From NCBI RefSeq assembly GCF_000730245.1, contig NZ_CP004403.1:992001-1056000 (forward strand): DNA of 64,000 nucleotides, given 5' to 3'. The translations under genes were made by a program, and so were the position numbers. The notes under the pieces were generated by a model, which was given only the letters and a program-made list of their open reading frames with translations, did no database searches and was not told where the DNA came from. Shown here in pieces: positions 8,567 through 18,066 of this stretch (positions are counted from its first letter, which is position 1; each line of letters opens with the position of its first letter). This DNA comes from an endosymbiont of Acanthamoeba sp. UWC8. GTDB taxonomy: Bacteria; Pseudomonadota; Alphaproteobacteria; Rickettsiales; Midichloriaceae.

Positions 8567-9226
8567 TTATAAATAATCTAAAATTTGTGTAAGATTATTA
8601 ATTATGGCTGTAGGCTTTAATTCATTTAGTCCGGGAAGCAATTTCTCGTTCAAGTGTTTATAAGCTAATACATCCATTTTAGCTGCTTTTGCAGCTCTCA
8701 CTCCGACAATGCTATCTTCGATTACTAAGCATTCCTTCGGAGAAAACCCCATTCTTTCCGCAGAATATAAAAATAGATCCGCCGCCGGTTTCGGGTGTTT
8801 AACTAATTCGTAGGTAAATATTGTTTCTTCGGTAAAGTGATTATAAAGTCCCGTGCTTTTTAAAGAGTGTACCACCGTAGAGCGATTACCGTTTGAAGCC
8901 ACGCATTTGGAAAAATCTTTTAATTTTATAAGTAGGTCGCCTGCATTCGGCATAGATTTAATTTCAGTTTCAATTAGTTTTTTTGATATTTCCCCTGCCC
9001 TAGCTACAAACTCACTCTGATCAAACTCATCTCCTACTTCTTCCCGCAATATATCCAAAATATCCTTAAGGCTTACTCCGACAAATTTTTCTAAGCAATA
9101 TTCCGGGGTATACTGCTTATAACCCATATAGTTTAAAACACCCGCACAAGCTCTGTTTAAAAGTGTTTCAGTATCAACTAATGTTCCGTCGCAATCAAAA
9201 ATTATTAATTTATAGTTATTCATCAA
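8567..9226 (-). CDS. HAD-superfamily hydrolase (phosphatase / phosphoglucomutase-like)
   Basis: 219-residue HAD-IA phosphatase. Motif I is FDCDGTLVDTETL (nucleophile Asp at about residue 10), motif II is CVASNGNRS (about 108-116), motif III includes KHPKPAADLF, and motif IV is ECLVIEDSIVGVRAA (about 164-178). The cap lies between motifs I and II. It resembles the YieH/beta-phosphoglucomutase branch, acting on small phosphorylated metabolites; the substrate is not predictable. Its start overlaps the end of the upstream ABC transporter gene by 11 bases, so the two are translationally coupled. Confidence 0.9.
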   Translation of the reverse strand: MMNNYKLIIFDCDGTLVDTETLLNRACAGVLNYMGYKQYTPEYCLEKFVGVSLKDILDILREEVGDEFDQSEFVARAGEISKKLIETEIKSMPNAGDLLIKLKDFSKCVASNGNRSTVVHSLKSTGLYNHFTEETIFTYELVKHPKPAADLFLYSAERMGFSPKECLVIEDSIVGVRAAKAAKMDVLAYKHLNEKLLPGLNELKPTAIINNLTQILDYL

Positions 9227-10997
9227 TCAACTCCTTAGGTAAAAACCCGTCATTTTGCATTTCCCAAAGCTTATAGTATTCACCGCGTTTTTTAAATAAT
9301 TCCTTATGGCTTCCATCTTCAACTATGTCACCCTTTTTAAATACTATTATCCTATCTACGTCGGTAAGAGTTGAAAGCCTATGAGCTATAATTATCGTAG
9401 TTCTATTATATGTAACTTGCGCCAAGCTGCTTTGGATTTGTTTTTCAGTTATTGAATCAAGAGCAGATGTCGCTTCATCTAATATAATAATCGGTGCATT
9501 TTTTAATATAGCTCTGGCAATAGAAATTCGCTGTCTTTGTCCACCTGAAAGCTTTGATCCCCTTTCTCCTGCAATCGTATCATACCCTTGCGGTAAACTC
9601 ATGATAAATTCATGACAATTGGCAATCTTTGCCGCTCTATATACTTGTTCGTCACTTGCGGTTATATCGCCGTACCTGATGTTTTCCTTTAACGAACGGT
9701 GGAAAAGCATCGGTTCCTGCGGGATCATAGCAATTTGCCTGCGCAAGCTTTCCTGGGTCACATTTCTAATATCCTGCCCGTCAATTAATATCTCACCGCC
9801 TTCTAACTCATAATGTCTTAAAATCAAGTGAGCAAAAGTAGTTTTCCCTGAACCCGAAACACCGACCAACCCTACTCTTTGCCCGGGCAAAATTGTAACT
9901 GATTTATTTTCAAATAAGTTTTCATTATGATGATATTTGAAAGTTACGTTATTAAATTTAATTTCTCCTCTGTCTACTTTAAGCTCCTCTGCATTCGGTA
10001 AGTCTTCTATTTCCACCGGCGAGTTAATAATGCTAAGCGCTTGCCTTGCTATTCCCACTTCTCTAAAAAAATCAGGCAGCATTATCCCTGCCATCCATGT
10101 GATGGAAGTGATCTGAAAGGTAGTATTTAAGATAAATATAAACTCGGCAATATCAATAATTCCTTTTCTGTAAGAGTACACCTCATACCAAATCATAAGC
10201 ACACCCGTAATGGAAAAGCATATCAGTGCAAGTATCAAGCGCATTTTCTCAATATGCCATAATGTTTCGGCATATTTTTTGCGCTCATCTTCCTGAAATT
10301 CTAAAGTATATTGATATTCATATGTATTACGTGAAAAAAGGCGTACGTTAAGGTTATTTGTAATGGTATCCACGATTCTCCCGAGTAACCTGCTTCTACT
10401 TTCCGAATGAATCGTTGAGTAACGGGTACATTTCCTTAGGAAAAAGTAACAGCTTATTATATGGATAATAACCCACCCTCCCAGGATTAGTGCAAATACC
10501 GGAGAAATAAAACTAAAAAATATTATAGATATTATAAGAGCGACGAAGGTAGGGATAAATGTAGTGATGGCCATATCCACGATAGATCCGCAGCTTCTCG
10601 GCATATCAGCTACTTTATTTGCTATGGTTCCGGTAAAATTATTTATAAAGAAAGAATAGGAATGGCTATTGACGTAATCATACATAAACATTCTTATCGC
10701 GGCCTCAAAACGAGGATAAACTTTGGTTTTAAATAGACCGTTTATCCAAAAAGCGATATCAAGTGAAAACCATAATATTAAACCCAAAATGATGACATGC
10801 GAGATCACAGGCCATATTTCTTCTCTGGGACCTTGAAACCCTTCAATCGTTTCGATTATTACTTTAATGACATAAGGCCAAAGGGTAGCATCTAAAGCCA
10901 AAGCAAGCGCAAATACTTGCGTAAAAATGAAGCCCCCTTTTTGCTTTTTAACAAAATGCCAAATAAAATTCTTAACTGACTTTACAGCGTGTTGCAT
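9216..10997 (-). CDS. ABC exporter, fused permease and ATP-binding domains
   Basis: 593-residue half-transporter: an N-terminal six-helix ABC type-1 membrane domain (about residues 15-320) and a C-terminal ATPase. The ATPase has Walker A GVSGSGKTT (about 375-383), Q-loop IPQEPMLFHRS, signature LSGGQRQR and Walker B IIILDEATSALDS, followed by the H-loop IIIAHRLSTL. It should act as a homodimer in the inner membrane. Family resemblance is to MsbA/multidrug-type exporters; the transported molecule is unknown. It precedes and overlaps the HAD gene. Confidence 0.93.
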   Translation of the reverse strand: MQHAVKSVKNFIWHFVKKQKGGFIFTQVFALALALDATLWPYVIKVIIETIEGFQGPREEIWPVISHVIILGLILWFSLDIAFWINGLFKTKVYPRFEAAIRMFMYDYVNSHSYSFFINNFTGTIANKVADMPRSCGSIVDMAITTFIPTFVALIISIIFFSFISPVFALILGGWVIIHIISCYFFLRKCTRYSTIHSESRSRLLGRIVDTITNNLNVRLFSRNTYEYQYTLEFQEDERKKYAETLWHIEKMRLILALICFSITGVLMIWYEVYSYRKGIIDIAEFIFILNTTFQITSITWMAGIMLPDFFREVGIARQALSIINSPVEIEDLPNAEELKVDRGEIKFNNVTFKYHHNENLFENKSVTILPGQRVGLVGVSGSGKTTFAHLILRHYELEGGEILIDGQDIRNVTQESLRRQIAMIPQEPMLFHRSLKENIRYGDITASDEQVYRAAKIANCHEFIMSLPQGYDTIAGERGSKLSGGQRQRISIARAILKNAPIIILDEATSALDSITEKQIQSSLAQVTYNRTTIIIAHRLSTLTDVDRIIVFKKGDIVEDGSHKELFKKRGEYYKLWEMQNDGFLPKELIDE

Positions 10998-11275
10998 ACC
11001 TTAAAGCTAAAAAGGTTAATGCGGCATAATAACATAACAAATTAATATAAGTCAACTTTACATAGAGTTAAAAAGCGGGATCTACGAATAAAAATTGTAT
11101 TTCAGCTAATTATATTGCAACAAATGAATTTTTTGATTCTTTAAGAAGAGGAACTAACATATTTAAAAATGTACACCTTAATAAATACATCTTTAATAGT
11201 TTTTTATGTAATTTACTATTTTTAATTATTATGATAAAAAGCTTTTTATACGGAAAACTATTCAATAGAAAAGAT

Positions 11276-11813
11276 ATGAATTTAGAAAAAATAAAAGTAG
11301 GTAATCACCCACCTGATGATATTCATGTTGTTATCGAAGTTCCGATGAACTCTGATCCTGTTAAATATGAATATGATAAAGAAGTCGGTGCTATATTTGT
11401 AGATAGATTTATGCCTACCAGTATGTTTTACCCATGTAATTACGGGTTTATTCCTAATACCCTTTCCGGTGATGGTGATCCTGCCGATGTGTTGGTGATT
11501 TCCAGCTATCCCGTAGTTCCCGGTTCAATTATTAATGCAAAACCGATCGGTGTATTAATAACAGAAGATGAAAAAGGCAAAGATGAAAAGATATTAGCCG
11601 TCCCATCTCCGAAAGTCGATCTTGCTTATGCTGATATCAACTCGTATAAAGACTTACCTGAAATCATCATTCAAAAGATTTCTCATTTTTTTTGAGAATT
11701 ATAAAAGCTTAGAAAAGGGTAAGTGGGTAAAAGTAACCGGTTGGGAAGATGTGGATATTGCAAAAAAAATAATAAATGAAGCAATCAAGCGCTTCCATGA
11801 AACCGAAGAATAA
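11276..11813 (+). CDS. ppa: Inorganic pyrophosphatase, interrupted by a +1 frameshift
   Basis: Soluble family I pyrophosphatase, hydrolysing PPi to two Pi. From ATG 11276 the frame reads [15 protein letters not shown] with the active-site signature DGDPADVLV (residues about 64-72), and stops early at 11693 within ISHFF. Dropping one T from the T8 run at 11686-11693 restores [17 protein letters not shown] and the conserved GW..V tail to 11813, giving 178 residues, the normal length. The essential nature of ppa argues for a sequencing error or slippage rather than a dead gene. It stands just upstream of trhO. Confidence 0.9.
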
Positions 11814-11847
11814 ATTATTACCAAATTATTATTTATATATAAAACCG

Positions 11848-12591
11848 ATGAGTAATTCAGAGAATTTTATTGTAACAACATTTTACAAATTCGTTGAGCT
11901 TAAGGATCTAACTGAACTTAAGTTACAACTCCTAAAGTTTTGCAATGAAGTAAAAATTAAAGGAACCATTCTTATCGCAAAAGAAGGTATAAATGCTACC
12001 TTAACCGGAAACAAAGACTCTATAATTGCCTTTTATTCATTTATAAAAAGCTATAACTGTTTTTCCGACTTAAACTTTAAAGAAAGCATCAGTAACTTCA
12101 TACCGTTTAAAAAAATGAAGGTAAAAATCAAACCTGAGATTGTTACCTTTAAAGCAGATGTTAATATTGATAATAGGGGGGAATATTTAAGCCCTGAGGA
12201 ATGGGATAAGTTTTTAGAGAAGGATGATGTAATAGTTATTGATACCCGCAATAATTATGAAGTTGCACTTGGCACTTTTAAAAATGCAACCGATCCCAAA
12301 ACCAAAGCTTTCACTGAATTGCCTATGTGGGTGAAAGAAAACTTGACTGAAGAAGATAAAGAGAAAACAATATTAATGTTTTGCACAGGTGGAGTAAGAT
12401 GTGAAAAATCCACTGCATATATGAAGCAAAACGGATTTGAAAAAGTATATCATTTAGAGGGTGGGATATTGAAATATTTGGAAATTACAAAAAATGCAAA
12501 TAACAACTGGATAGGCAGTTGTTTTATTTTTGATGACCGAGCAGCGCTTTCTCATGATTTAACTGCATTAGAAAGTCTAAGAAATGCTTAG
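11848..12591 (+). CDS. trhO: Rhodanese-domain tRNA uridine(34) hydroxylase (TrhO/YceA family)
   Basis: Family known to hydroxylate uridine 34 of certain tRNAs on the way to the 5-oxyacetyl modification. Starting at ATG 11848 (an in-frame ATG at 11776 would overlap ppa) the protein has 247 residues: an N-terminal ferredoxin-like domain (FYKFVELKDLTEL.., IAKEGINATL) and a rhodanese domain. The active-site loop is FCTGGVRCEKS near residues 178-188, with the first Cys as catalytic residue. This length matches the short form seen in Rickettsiales. It overlaps the next gene by 8 bases. Confidence 0.9.
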   Translation: MSNSENFIVTTFYKFVELKDLTELKLQLLKFCNEVKIKGTILIAKEGINATLTGNKDSIIAFYSFIKSYNCFSDLNFKESISNFIPFKKMKVKIKPEIVTFKADVNIDNRGEYLSPEEWDKFLEKDDVIVIDTRNNYEVALGTFKNATDPKTKAFTELPMWVKENLTEEDKEKTILMFCTGGVRCEKSTAYMKQNGFEKVYHLEGGILKYLEITKNANNNWIGSCFIFDDRAALSHDLTALESLRNA

Positions 12592-13885
12592 TCATTTTAA
12601 AGAGTGGTTTATTATAATTCTTATCATCGGTATAAATTCGTTGTTTGTGCTCGCTGAAATTGCAATAATTACCTCACGTAGAACCAAACTGAAAAAATAT
12701 GCCGACGACGGAAGTTTAGGAGCTAATAAAGCACTGCGTTTAAAAGATCAACCGGAAGCTTTTCTTTCTACCGTACAGATAGGAATTACTTTACTTAGTA
12801 TTATAATCGGTTTTTATAGCGGAAGCGAACTGAGCGGGGATCTGGCGGATAAGCTTAAACAATATCCTATTATCAGCACTTATGCAGGTGTAATAGCCAA
12901 CCTATTAGTCGTTGTCGTTATAACTTATCTTACAGTGCTCGGAGAAATTATTCCCAAAAGAATAGCAATGCTTTATCCTGAAAAGCTGGCAACTTATGTC
13001 TCTTATCTTATGTTGCTGTTCATGAAAGTGTTTTATCCGTTTATATTTTTGCTGAGCGGTTCTACAAAATTTGCTTTAAAATTACTTAAAATAAAAGATA
13101 GAACTTCTGAGATAACCCATGAAGAAATAAAAATGTTCGTAACTCAGGCTGAGAATGAAGGAACAGTGGATAAAACCGAGATGGACATGATAAAGCGCCT
13201 GATTCACTTAAGCGATATAAAAGTCGGCACTATTATGACTCCAAGGAAGAAAATGGTTTGCTTGGATTTAAATGATCCGGAAGAGATTAATTTAGAAAAA
13301 CTATCTAAACATCCGTTTAACTATTTTCCCGTTATCGACGGTAAACTTGAAAATTTTATCGGCTTAGTTTCAGTAAAAGATTTATTTAATACCCAAATTA
13401 CCGATAGTATACTTAATTTAAAATCCAAATCTATTGATGTTCTCTATATTCCTGAAGTCGCCACACTGACAAAATTACTTGAATCATTTAAAGAACATCA
13501 GTCAAGAGTGGCGATGGTTTTAGATGAATACGGAGAAATTGAAGGGATTGTTACCTTAAATGATATCTTGAAAACTTTTGTCGGAGATTTGGTAACCCAG
13601 GACAGAGGCCAAACCCCGTCAATTATTAAGAAAAAAGACGGCTCACTAAATGTAAACGGAAATGTCCCGATAGAAGAAATTATGGAGCTACTCCAGCTTT
13701 CCTCTCTTCCCGGAGATAAGGAAGAAGATTATAGAACGATTTCCAGTTTCATTTTAAAGCAATTAAACCGCATGCCTGAAATCGGCGATTCATTCGAAGC
13801 CGGCGGATATATTTACAAAGTTACTAAAATGGATAAATTTAGAATAGATAGGGTTTCTATAAAAGCAGTCGGTACTAAGAGTTAA
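12584..13885 (+). CDS. CorC/HlyC-type transporter with DUF21, CBS pair and CorC_HlyC domains
   Basis: 433-residue inner-membrane protein. It has an N-terminal DUF21 (CNNM) transmembrane domain with ITSRRTKLKKYADDGS and GEIIPKRIAM (residues about 28-150), a CBS pair (MTPRKKMVCLDL through VLDEYGEIEGIVTLNDILK, about 218-325) and a C-terminal CorC_HlyC domain ending near DRVSIKAV. Related proteins are magnesium/cobalt efflux factors; annotations as haemolysin C in Rickettsia (tlyC) rest on heterologous haemolysis assays. Translation overlaps trhO (ATG inside its last codons). Confidence 0.9.
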   Translation: MLSHFKEWFIIILIIGINSLFVLAEIAIITSRRTKLKKYADDGSLGANKALRLKDQPEAFLSTVQIGITLLSIIIGFYSGSELSGDLADKLKQYPIISTYAGVIANLLVVVVITYLTVLGEIIPKRIAMLYPEKLATYVSYLMLLFMKVFYPFIFLLSGSTKFALKLLKIKDRTSEITHEEIKMFVTQAENEGTVDKTEMDMIKRLIHLSDIKVGTIMTPRKKMVCLDLNDPEEINLEKLSKHPFNYFPVIDGKLENFIGLVSVKDLFNTQITDSILNLKSKSIDVLYIPEVATLTKLLESFKEHQSRVAMVLDEYGEIEGIVTLNDILKTFVGDLVTQDRGQTPSIIKKKDGSLNVNGNVPIEEIMELLQLSSLPGDKEEDYRTISSFILKQLNRMPEIGDSFEAGGYIYKVTKMDKFRIDRVSIKAVGTKS

Positions 13886-13945
13886 TTACTAACAAAACAT
13901 TCCTTACATAGCTGATTAAAATATTTTCCGACAAGTTTACCTCAT

Positions 13946-15064
13946 TTACATCATGATACAAGAAGCAGGCTCTGTTTCTCGCTCGCGCTTAAGTCTCTCC
14001 ACATAAGTTATATCCTTATATTCATAAGCTTTATCATTAATTGCTTTGCAGGTTAGTTTTAAATTAAATAATTCGTTTTCACCTAAATATTTAATAAATG
14101 CTTCTTCAACATCGCTTGATAATGTTATTTCAGGGAGGTCTTTATCATTATAACTTCCTGATAACATTTTAGGTAAGTAGTACATAAAAGCTTGCACTAC
14201 AGGCTTTTTCTCAAATTTATTAAATATATGATCTGATAATATTTTTACCAAATCTTTTAATAAATTCCCTTTTTCTTTATCATATTCATCGAGCTTGCCG
14301 GATAATTTTAGATCTATTAATTCTGACTTATAACTTCTAATATGGGTATCTATAAACTCATATTCAAAATCTGCTATTTCTAATAACTTACCTAGTATTT
14401 TTGGTTCATGAATATGGTCAATCACTGTACACTTCATGGAATCTCTATAATTTACCTCTGCTTCAGCTTTTATCAAAAGCTTTATTATTTCGAATATATC
14501 ATCCTCTTTTTCACTTGTTAAGTTTTCTCCGGCGCAGATCAGTTGTAAATAGCTTATTTTATCTACATTCCCTTGGGCAGCCATAAGAGCAAAGTTTCTT
14601 AGCGGATTCCAACGTGAAGCCCGGGTTTTTATTTCTAAAGGCACTTTATTCAGCGCTAACTCCATATTATTTTCAATAGCATGCGTTAAGAGCATTTTTA
14701 TTAATGTGAGTCTTGTCTCTGATAAATCTTGGTATTTATAGAAAACATCCTTCATACTAAATAGATTATCAAATAACACTTCTAACGGATGCACCCCGAC
14801 TTCAGGATTAAGCTCACACCCTTTTTCTAGTAAAAATCTTACAAGCTCAACTTGCCCTCTTTGTGTTGCTAAGGTAAGTAAAGTTGCAGAAGACGAGGAA
14901 AATCGAGGTGAACATCCTGAAGAAGGCGCAATATATTGCATTGCATCAAACCTATACTTATAAACTGCATTTAGATTAGTAATAGGCAATTCTTCACTGC
15001 CGAGATAATCATATAAATCATCCCATTTTTCAGTTATCACAAGCTCTTGAATTTTTTCATTCAT
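13946..15064 (-). CDS. Ankyrin-repeat protein with F-box-like segment and C-terminal CaaX box
   Basis: 372-residue protein without signal peptide. Ankyrin-type helices are visible at about residues 55-90 (TLLTLATQRGQVELVRFLLEKG) and 155-210 (IIKLLIKAEAEVNYRD). Residues 315-346, beginning LSSDVEEAFIKYLGENELFN and continuing LKLTCKAINDKA, align without gaps to the F-box consensus (L at 1, Y-L at 12-13, C-K near 24); only the usual Pro at position 2 is missing. The protein ends CIMM, a CaaX box whose final Met is the type read by farnesyltransferase. Ankyrin + F-box + CaaX is the design of Legionella AnkB. Host-directed function is inference. It is monocistronic and convergent with the CorC-type gene. 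Confidence 0.75.
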   Translation of the reverse strand: MNEKIQELVITEKWDDLYDYLGSEELPITNLNAVYKYRFDAMQYIAPSSGCSPRFSSSSATLLTLATQRGQVELVRFLLEKGCELNPEVGVHPLEVLFDNLFSMKDVFYKYQDLSETRLTLIKMLLTHAIENNMELALNKVPLEIKTRASRWNPLRNFALMAAQGNVDKISYLQLICAGENLTSEKEDDIFEIIKLLIKAEAEVNYRDSMKCTVIDHIHEPKILGKLLEIADFEYEFIDTHIRSYKSELIDLKLSGKLDEYDKEKGNLLKDLVKILSDHIFNKFEKKPVVQAFMYYLPKMLSGSYNDKDLPEITLSSDVEEAFIKYLGENELFNLKLTCKAINDKAYEYKDITYVERLKRERETEPASCIMM

Positions 15065-15297
15065 AATAAACCACTTATCAATATTAGATCTATATAGGCA
15101 TAATACTTAAGGTGTTATCCGGTATTAATCAAACGTAAAAAATAGAATTTTATCTGATATTTTTATCCTATTCAAGCTATATCCCCAGTAATTTTTATAA
15201 GCTTAACTACTTCCAAACTTACTTTAAGTTTTCATTTTTCTCTTTATATTTGTTAAAAATATAGCTATAGTTCAGAATAAAATATATAAATTGTGCT

Positions 15298-16530
15298 ATG
15301 GTTGCTTTATCCCCTATAAATCGTCATAAAACACACCAGGTTATAGTCGGAGGAGTGGCAATAGGCGGCAATGCCCCTCTAGTCGTGCAATCGATGACCA
15401 ACACTGATACAAGCAATGCGGAATCCACCACAAAACAAATTATTGAACTATATGAAGCAGGCTCAGAGATAGTCCGTATCACAGTCAATAATGAATCTGC
15501 AGCGAAAGCAGTCCCGAAAATTAAAAATAATTTAGTAAAACAAGGCTATAACGTGCCCTTGGTCGGCTGTTTCCATTATAACGGCCATAAGCTTTTAACT
15601 GATGTACCGGAATGCGCAGCTGCGCTTGATAAATATAGGATTAACCCCGGTAATGTAGGGTTCGGCGAAAAGCGCGACAAGCAATTTGATGTTATGGTCG
15701 AATGTGCTATAAAATATAATAAGCCGGTTAGGATAGGAGTTAACTGGGGAAGCTTAGATCAGGATTTAGCTACAAAATTAATGAATGAGAACGCTACTTC
15801 CGATTCACCAAAATCCGCAGACGAAATAATGCGCGAGGCATTGGTAGTTTCTACATTAAAAAGTGCACTTCGTGCTGAAGAGTTAGGTCTTCCCGCTAAT
15901 AAAATAATCATTTCAACTAAGGTCAGTCGAATCCAGGACTTAATTGCAGTTTACGGAGAACTAGCTAAGCGATCTAATTATTGTTTACATTTAGGCTTAA
16001 CTGAAGCAGGTATGGGCAGTAAAGGCATAGTTGCTACCGCAAGCGCTCTTGGAATATTGCTCTATCAAGGTATTGGAGATACAATCAGGGCTTCCTTAAC
16101 TCCAGGAGTAGGTGAGTCTCGAACTCAGGAAGTGGTAGTATGCCAAGAGGTTTTACAGACACTGGGGCTTAGATCATTTTTACCTATGGTTAGCGCTTGC
16201 CCGGGTTGCGGCAGAACCACCAGCACGTTTTTCCAAGAATTAGCCAGTAAGATTCAGGACTTTATTCGTAATCAAATAAAAGAATGGAAGAAAGTTTATC
16301 CCGGCGTTGAAAATATGAACGTCGCAGTGATGGGCTGCATTGTAAACGGCCCCGGAGAAAGTAAACACGCCAATATCGGTATAAGCCTTCCCGGCTCGGG
16401 TGAAGAGCCTATAGCCCCGGTATTCATTGACGGAAAAAAAGCTCATACCTTAAGGGGAACAAAAATTGCAGAAGAATTCCAAACAATATTAACTGAATAT
16501 GTGGTAAAAAAATATGCAAAAAATAAGTAA
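15298..16530 (+). CDS. ispG: 4-hydroxy-3-methylbut-2-enyl diphosphate synthase
   Basis: Iron-sulphur enzyme of the MEP isoprenoid pathway converting MEcPP to HMBPP. The 410-residue protein begins at ATG 15298 and has the TIM-barrel start [10 protein letters not shown] and the C-terminal [4Fe-4S] ligands: CPGCGRTT (two Cys, residues about 301-304) and [10 protein letters not shown] (third Cys near 345, with the conserved Glu). The length fits the proteobacterial form. Its last 17 bases overlap the next gene. The MEP pathway is what Rickettsiales with their own isoprenoid synthesis use. Confidence 0.97.
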   Translation: MVALSPINRHKTHQVIVGGVAIGGNAPLVVQSMTNTDTSNAESTTKQIIELYEAGSEIVRITVNNESAAKAVPKIKNNLVKQGYNVPLVGCFHYNGHKLLTDVPECAAALDKYRINPGNVGFGEKRDKQFDVMVECAIKYNKPVRIGVNWGSLDQDLATKLMNENATSDSPKSADEIMREALVVSTLKSALRAEELGLPANKIIISTKVSRIQDLIAVYGELAKRSNYCLHLGLTEAGMGSKGIVATASALGILLYQGIGDTIRASLTPGVGESRTQEVVVCQEVLQTLGLRSFLPMVSACPGCGRTTSTFFQELASKIQDFIRNQIKEWKKVYPGVENMNVAVMGCIVNGPGESKHANIGISLPGSGEEPIAPVFIDGKKAHTLRGTKIAEEFQTILTEYVVKKYAKNK

Positions 16531-17320
16531 AATTATATACTCGATTTTAATACTTTTTAGCTTAATCTTTCAAATAAACTTAGGTAATGCTGAGATAGCT
16601 AGCCTTGAAAGTAAAATAAGTAAGTCGATAGAAACTTATTCTTTTTTAAGCAATAAAGAAAAAAAGAAAGTAGAAAGGCTTTGGAAAAAGCTTAACAGCA
16701 GAGGATATGTTGCCATTGAGGGTAAAGATTCCGAGCTACGTCAATTAGCTGTTACCTTCCAGGAAATTATGGAATCGAGTATAGCTGAATCATTAGAAAA
16801 CGGAGCTGCTTTATCAGTAGTTGGAATAATACACACCCCTACCCCGCCTACTCCGCTTAGAGTAAAAGATTTATCAAGCATAGAAGACTTCATTCCTGAA
16901 CATAATCGAGGTGACTCACAAGTTATAAAAACACTTGGTAACCGCCATATAATTTTACTTAAATTACTTAAATTAAAAGCAACTTTAATAGCTGCCTATT
17001 CTAAAGATATCTCCACCTCTAAAATTCCGGGATATAACAACTTCCTGAGCTTAACTAAAAGTTATACTAACCTGATTGATAAGCCGATCAAACACCTTAC
17101 CCCCGACTTAAGCGGTGCAACTTATCTAATCAAAGACAACAGCGGTAATATCAAAGCATTCTCCCTTCACTCTACTCAAATTAACAAACAGTTAGTAGGT
17201 GAGCAGAAATGGAAGATTTGGTTCGGCGATATAAAGAATAAAAAGATAGCTAAACGCATGGTTAAAATCGATAGCTTTTTAAAAGCTGAAGATGTGGATA
17301 TTTACCAATATCTTAACTAG
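16514..17320 (+). CDS. Exported protein of unknown function
   Basis: 268 residues with a Sec signal peptide ([19 protein letters not shown], cleavage likely after GNA near residue 26). The mature part is lysine-rich, mostly helical at first ([20 protein letters not shown]), with a proline-rich HTPTPPTP segment near residue 112 and a C-terminal mixed region. I recognise no family. It overlaps ispG by 17 bases in another frame, so translation is probably coupled, but the signal peptide says it works in the periplasm or envelope rather than with IspG. Confidence 0.6.
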   Translation: MQKISKIIYSILILFSLIFQINLGNAEIASLESKISKSIETYSFLSNKEKKKVERLWKKLNSRGYVAIEGKDSELRQLAVTFQEIMESSIAESLENGAALSVVGIIHTPTPPTPLRVKDLSSIEDFIPEHNRGDSQVIKTLGNRHIILLKLLKLKATLIAAYSKDISTSKIPGYNNFLSLTKSYTNLIDKPIKHLTPDLSGATYLIKDNSGNIKAFSLHSTQINKQLVGEQKWKIWFGDIKNKKIAKRMVKIDSFLKAEDVDIYQYLN

Positions 17321-17478
17321 GAAAATAAGTTATATTATCGATTATTTAAACTAAGGGTTTATATGTAATAAGATTATTATATATAAACCTATTATTTTCT
17401 AATTACATGTAAAAACTGTTGAAGTTTTGTGCTCGAAGAGTAATATCGCAAATTATTAACTATAATTTCAGGTTCCTT

Positions 17479-18048
17479 ATGAAAAAGTTTATCTCAACAT
17501 TTTGCGGCATAGCCTTCACTTTTTCCTCTATACAAGCGGAAGCAACTTCAGAAGGAAAACTTGATCCGGAAAATATTATAGTTATGGAATTAAAAGATGG
17601 CACGGTGGAAATCGAACTGTTTCCGAATAAAGCACCCGAGCACGTAAAAAGAATTAAGGAGTTAACCAGAGAAGGTTTTTATAACGGCGTGGTCTTTCAC
17701 AGAGTAATTAAAAATTTTATGGCACAAACCGGAGACCCGACCGGCACCGGAATGGGAGGAAGCCCGAAACCTGATTTAAAGGCGGAATTTAATGATACTC
17801 ACCATGTAAGAGGAATAGTTTCCATGGCAAGAAGTATGAGTCCTAACTCAGCAAACAGTCAGTTTTTTATTGTGCTTGCAACCGCTTCTCACCTGGATAA
17901 ACAATATACTGCCTTCGGCAAAGTGATAAGCGGCATGGAATTCGTCGATAAAATTAAAAAAGGCGGAGAAAATAGCGACGGTAAAGTCATTAATCCCGAT
18001 AAAATTATTAGCATGAAAATATTAGCAGATATTGAAAAGAAAAAATAA
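17479..18048 (+). CDS. Exported peptidyl-prolyl cis-trans isomerase, cyclophilin type
   Basis: Cyclophilin that speeds cis-trans isomerisation of Xaa-Pro bonds. The ATG at 17479 (not 17419) puts a signal peptide MKKFISTFCGIAFTFSSIQA at the N-terminus, so the protein acts in the periplasm. The core shows YNGVVFHRVIKNFMAQTGDP (the catalytic Arg in FHR), the SMARSMSPNSANSQFFI segment and the closing AFGKVISGME. 189 residues, normal for a small bacterial PpiA/B. The valS start follows after 18 bases. Confidence 0.93.
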   Translation: MKKFISTFCGIAFTFSSIQAEATSEGKLDPENIIVMELKDGTVEIELFPNKAPEHVKRIKELTREGFYNGVVFHRVIKNFMAQTGDPTGTGMGGSPKPDLKAEFNDTHHVRGIVSMARSMSPNSANSQFFIVLATASHLDKQYTAFGKVISGMEFVDKIKKGGENSDGKVINPDKIISMKILADIEKKK

Positions 18049-18066
18049 ATAACCGAAGGAAAGTAA

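Noticed and set aside
11622-11813. A separate 63-residue gene after ppa
   Set aside because: It is the C-terminal part of pyrophosphatase in another frame; its start has no ribosome-binding site and the join at T8 restores the known family tail.
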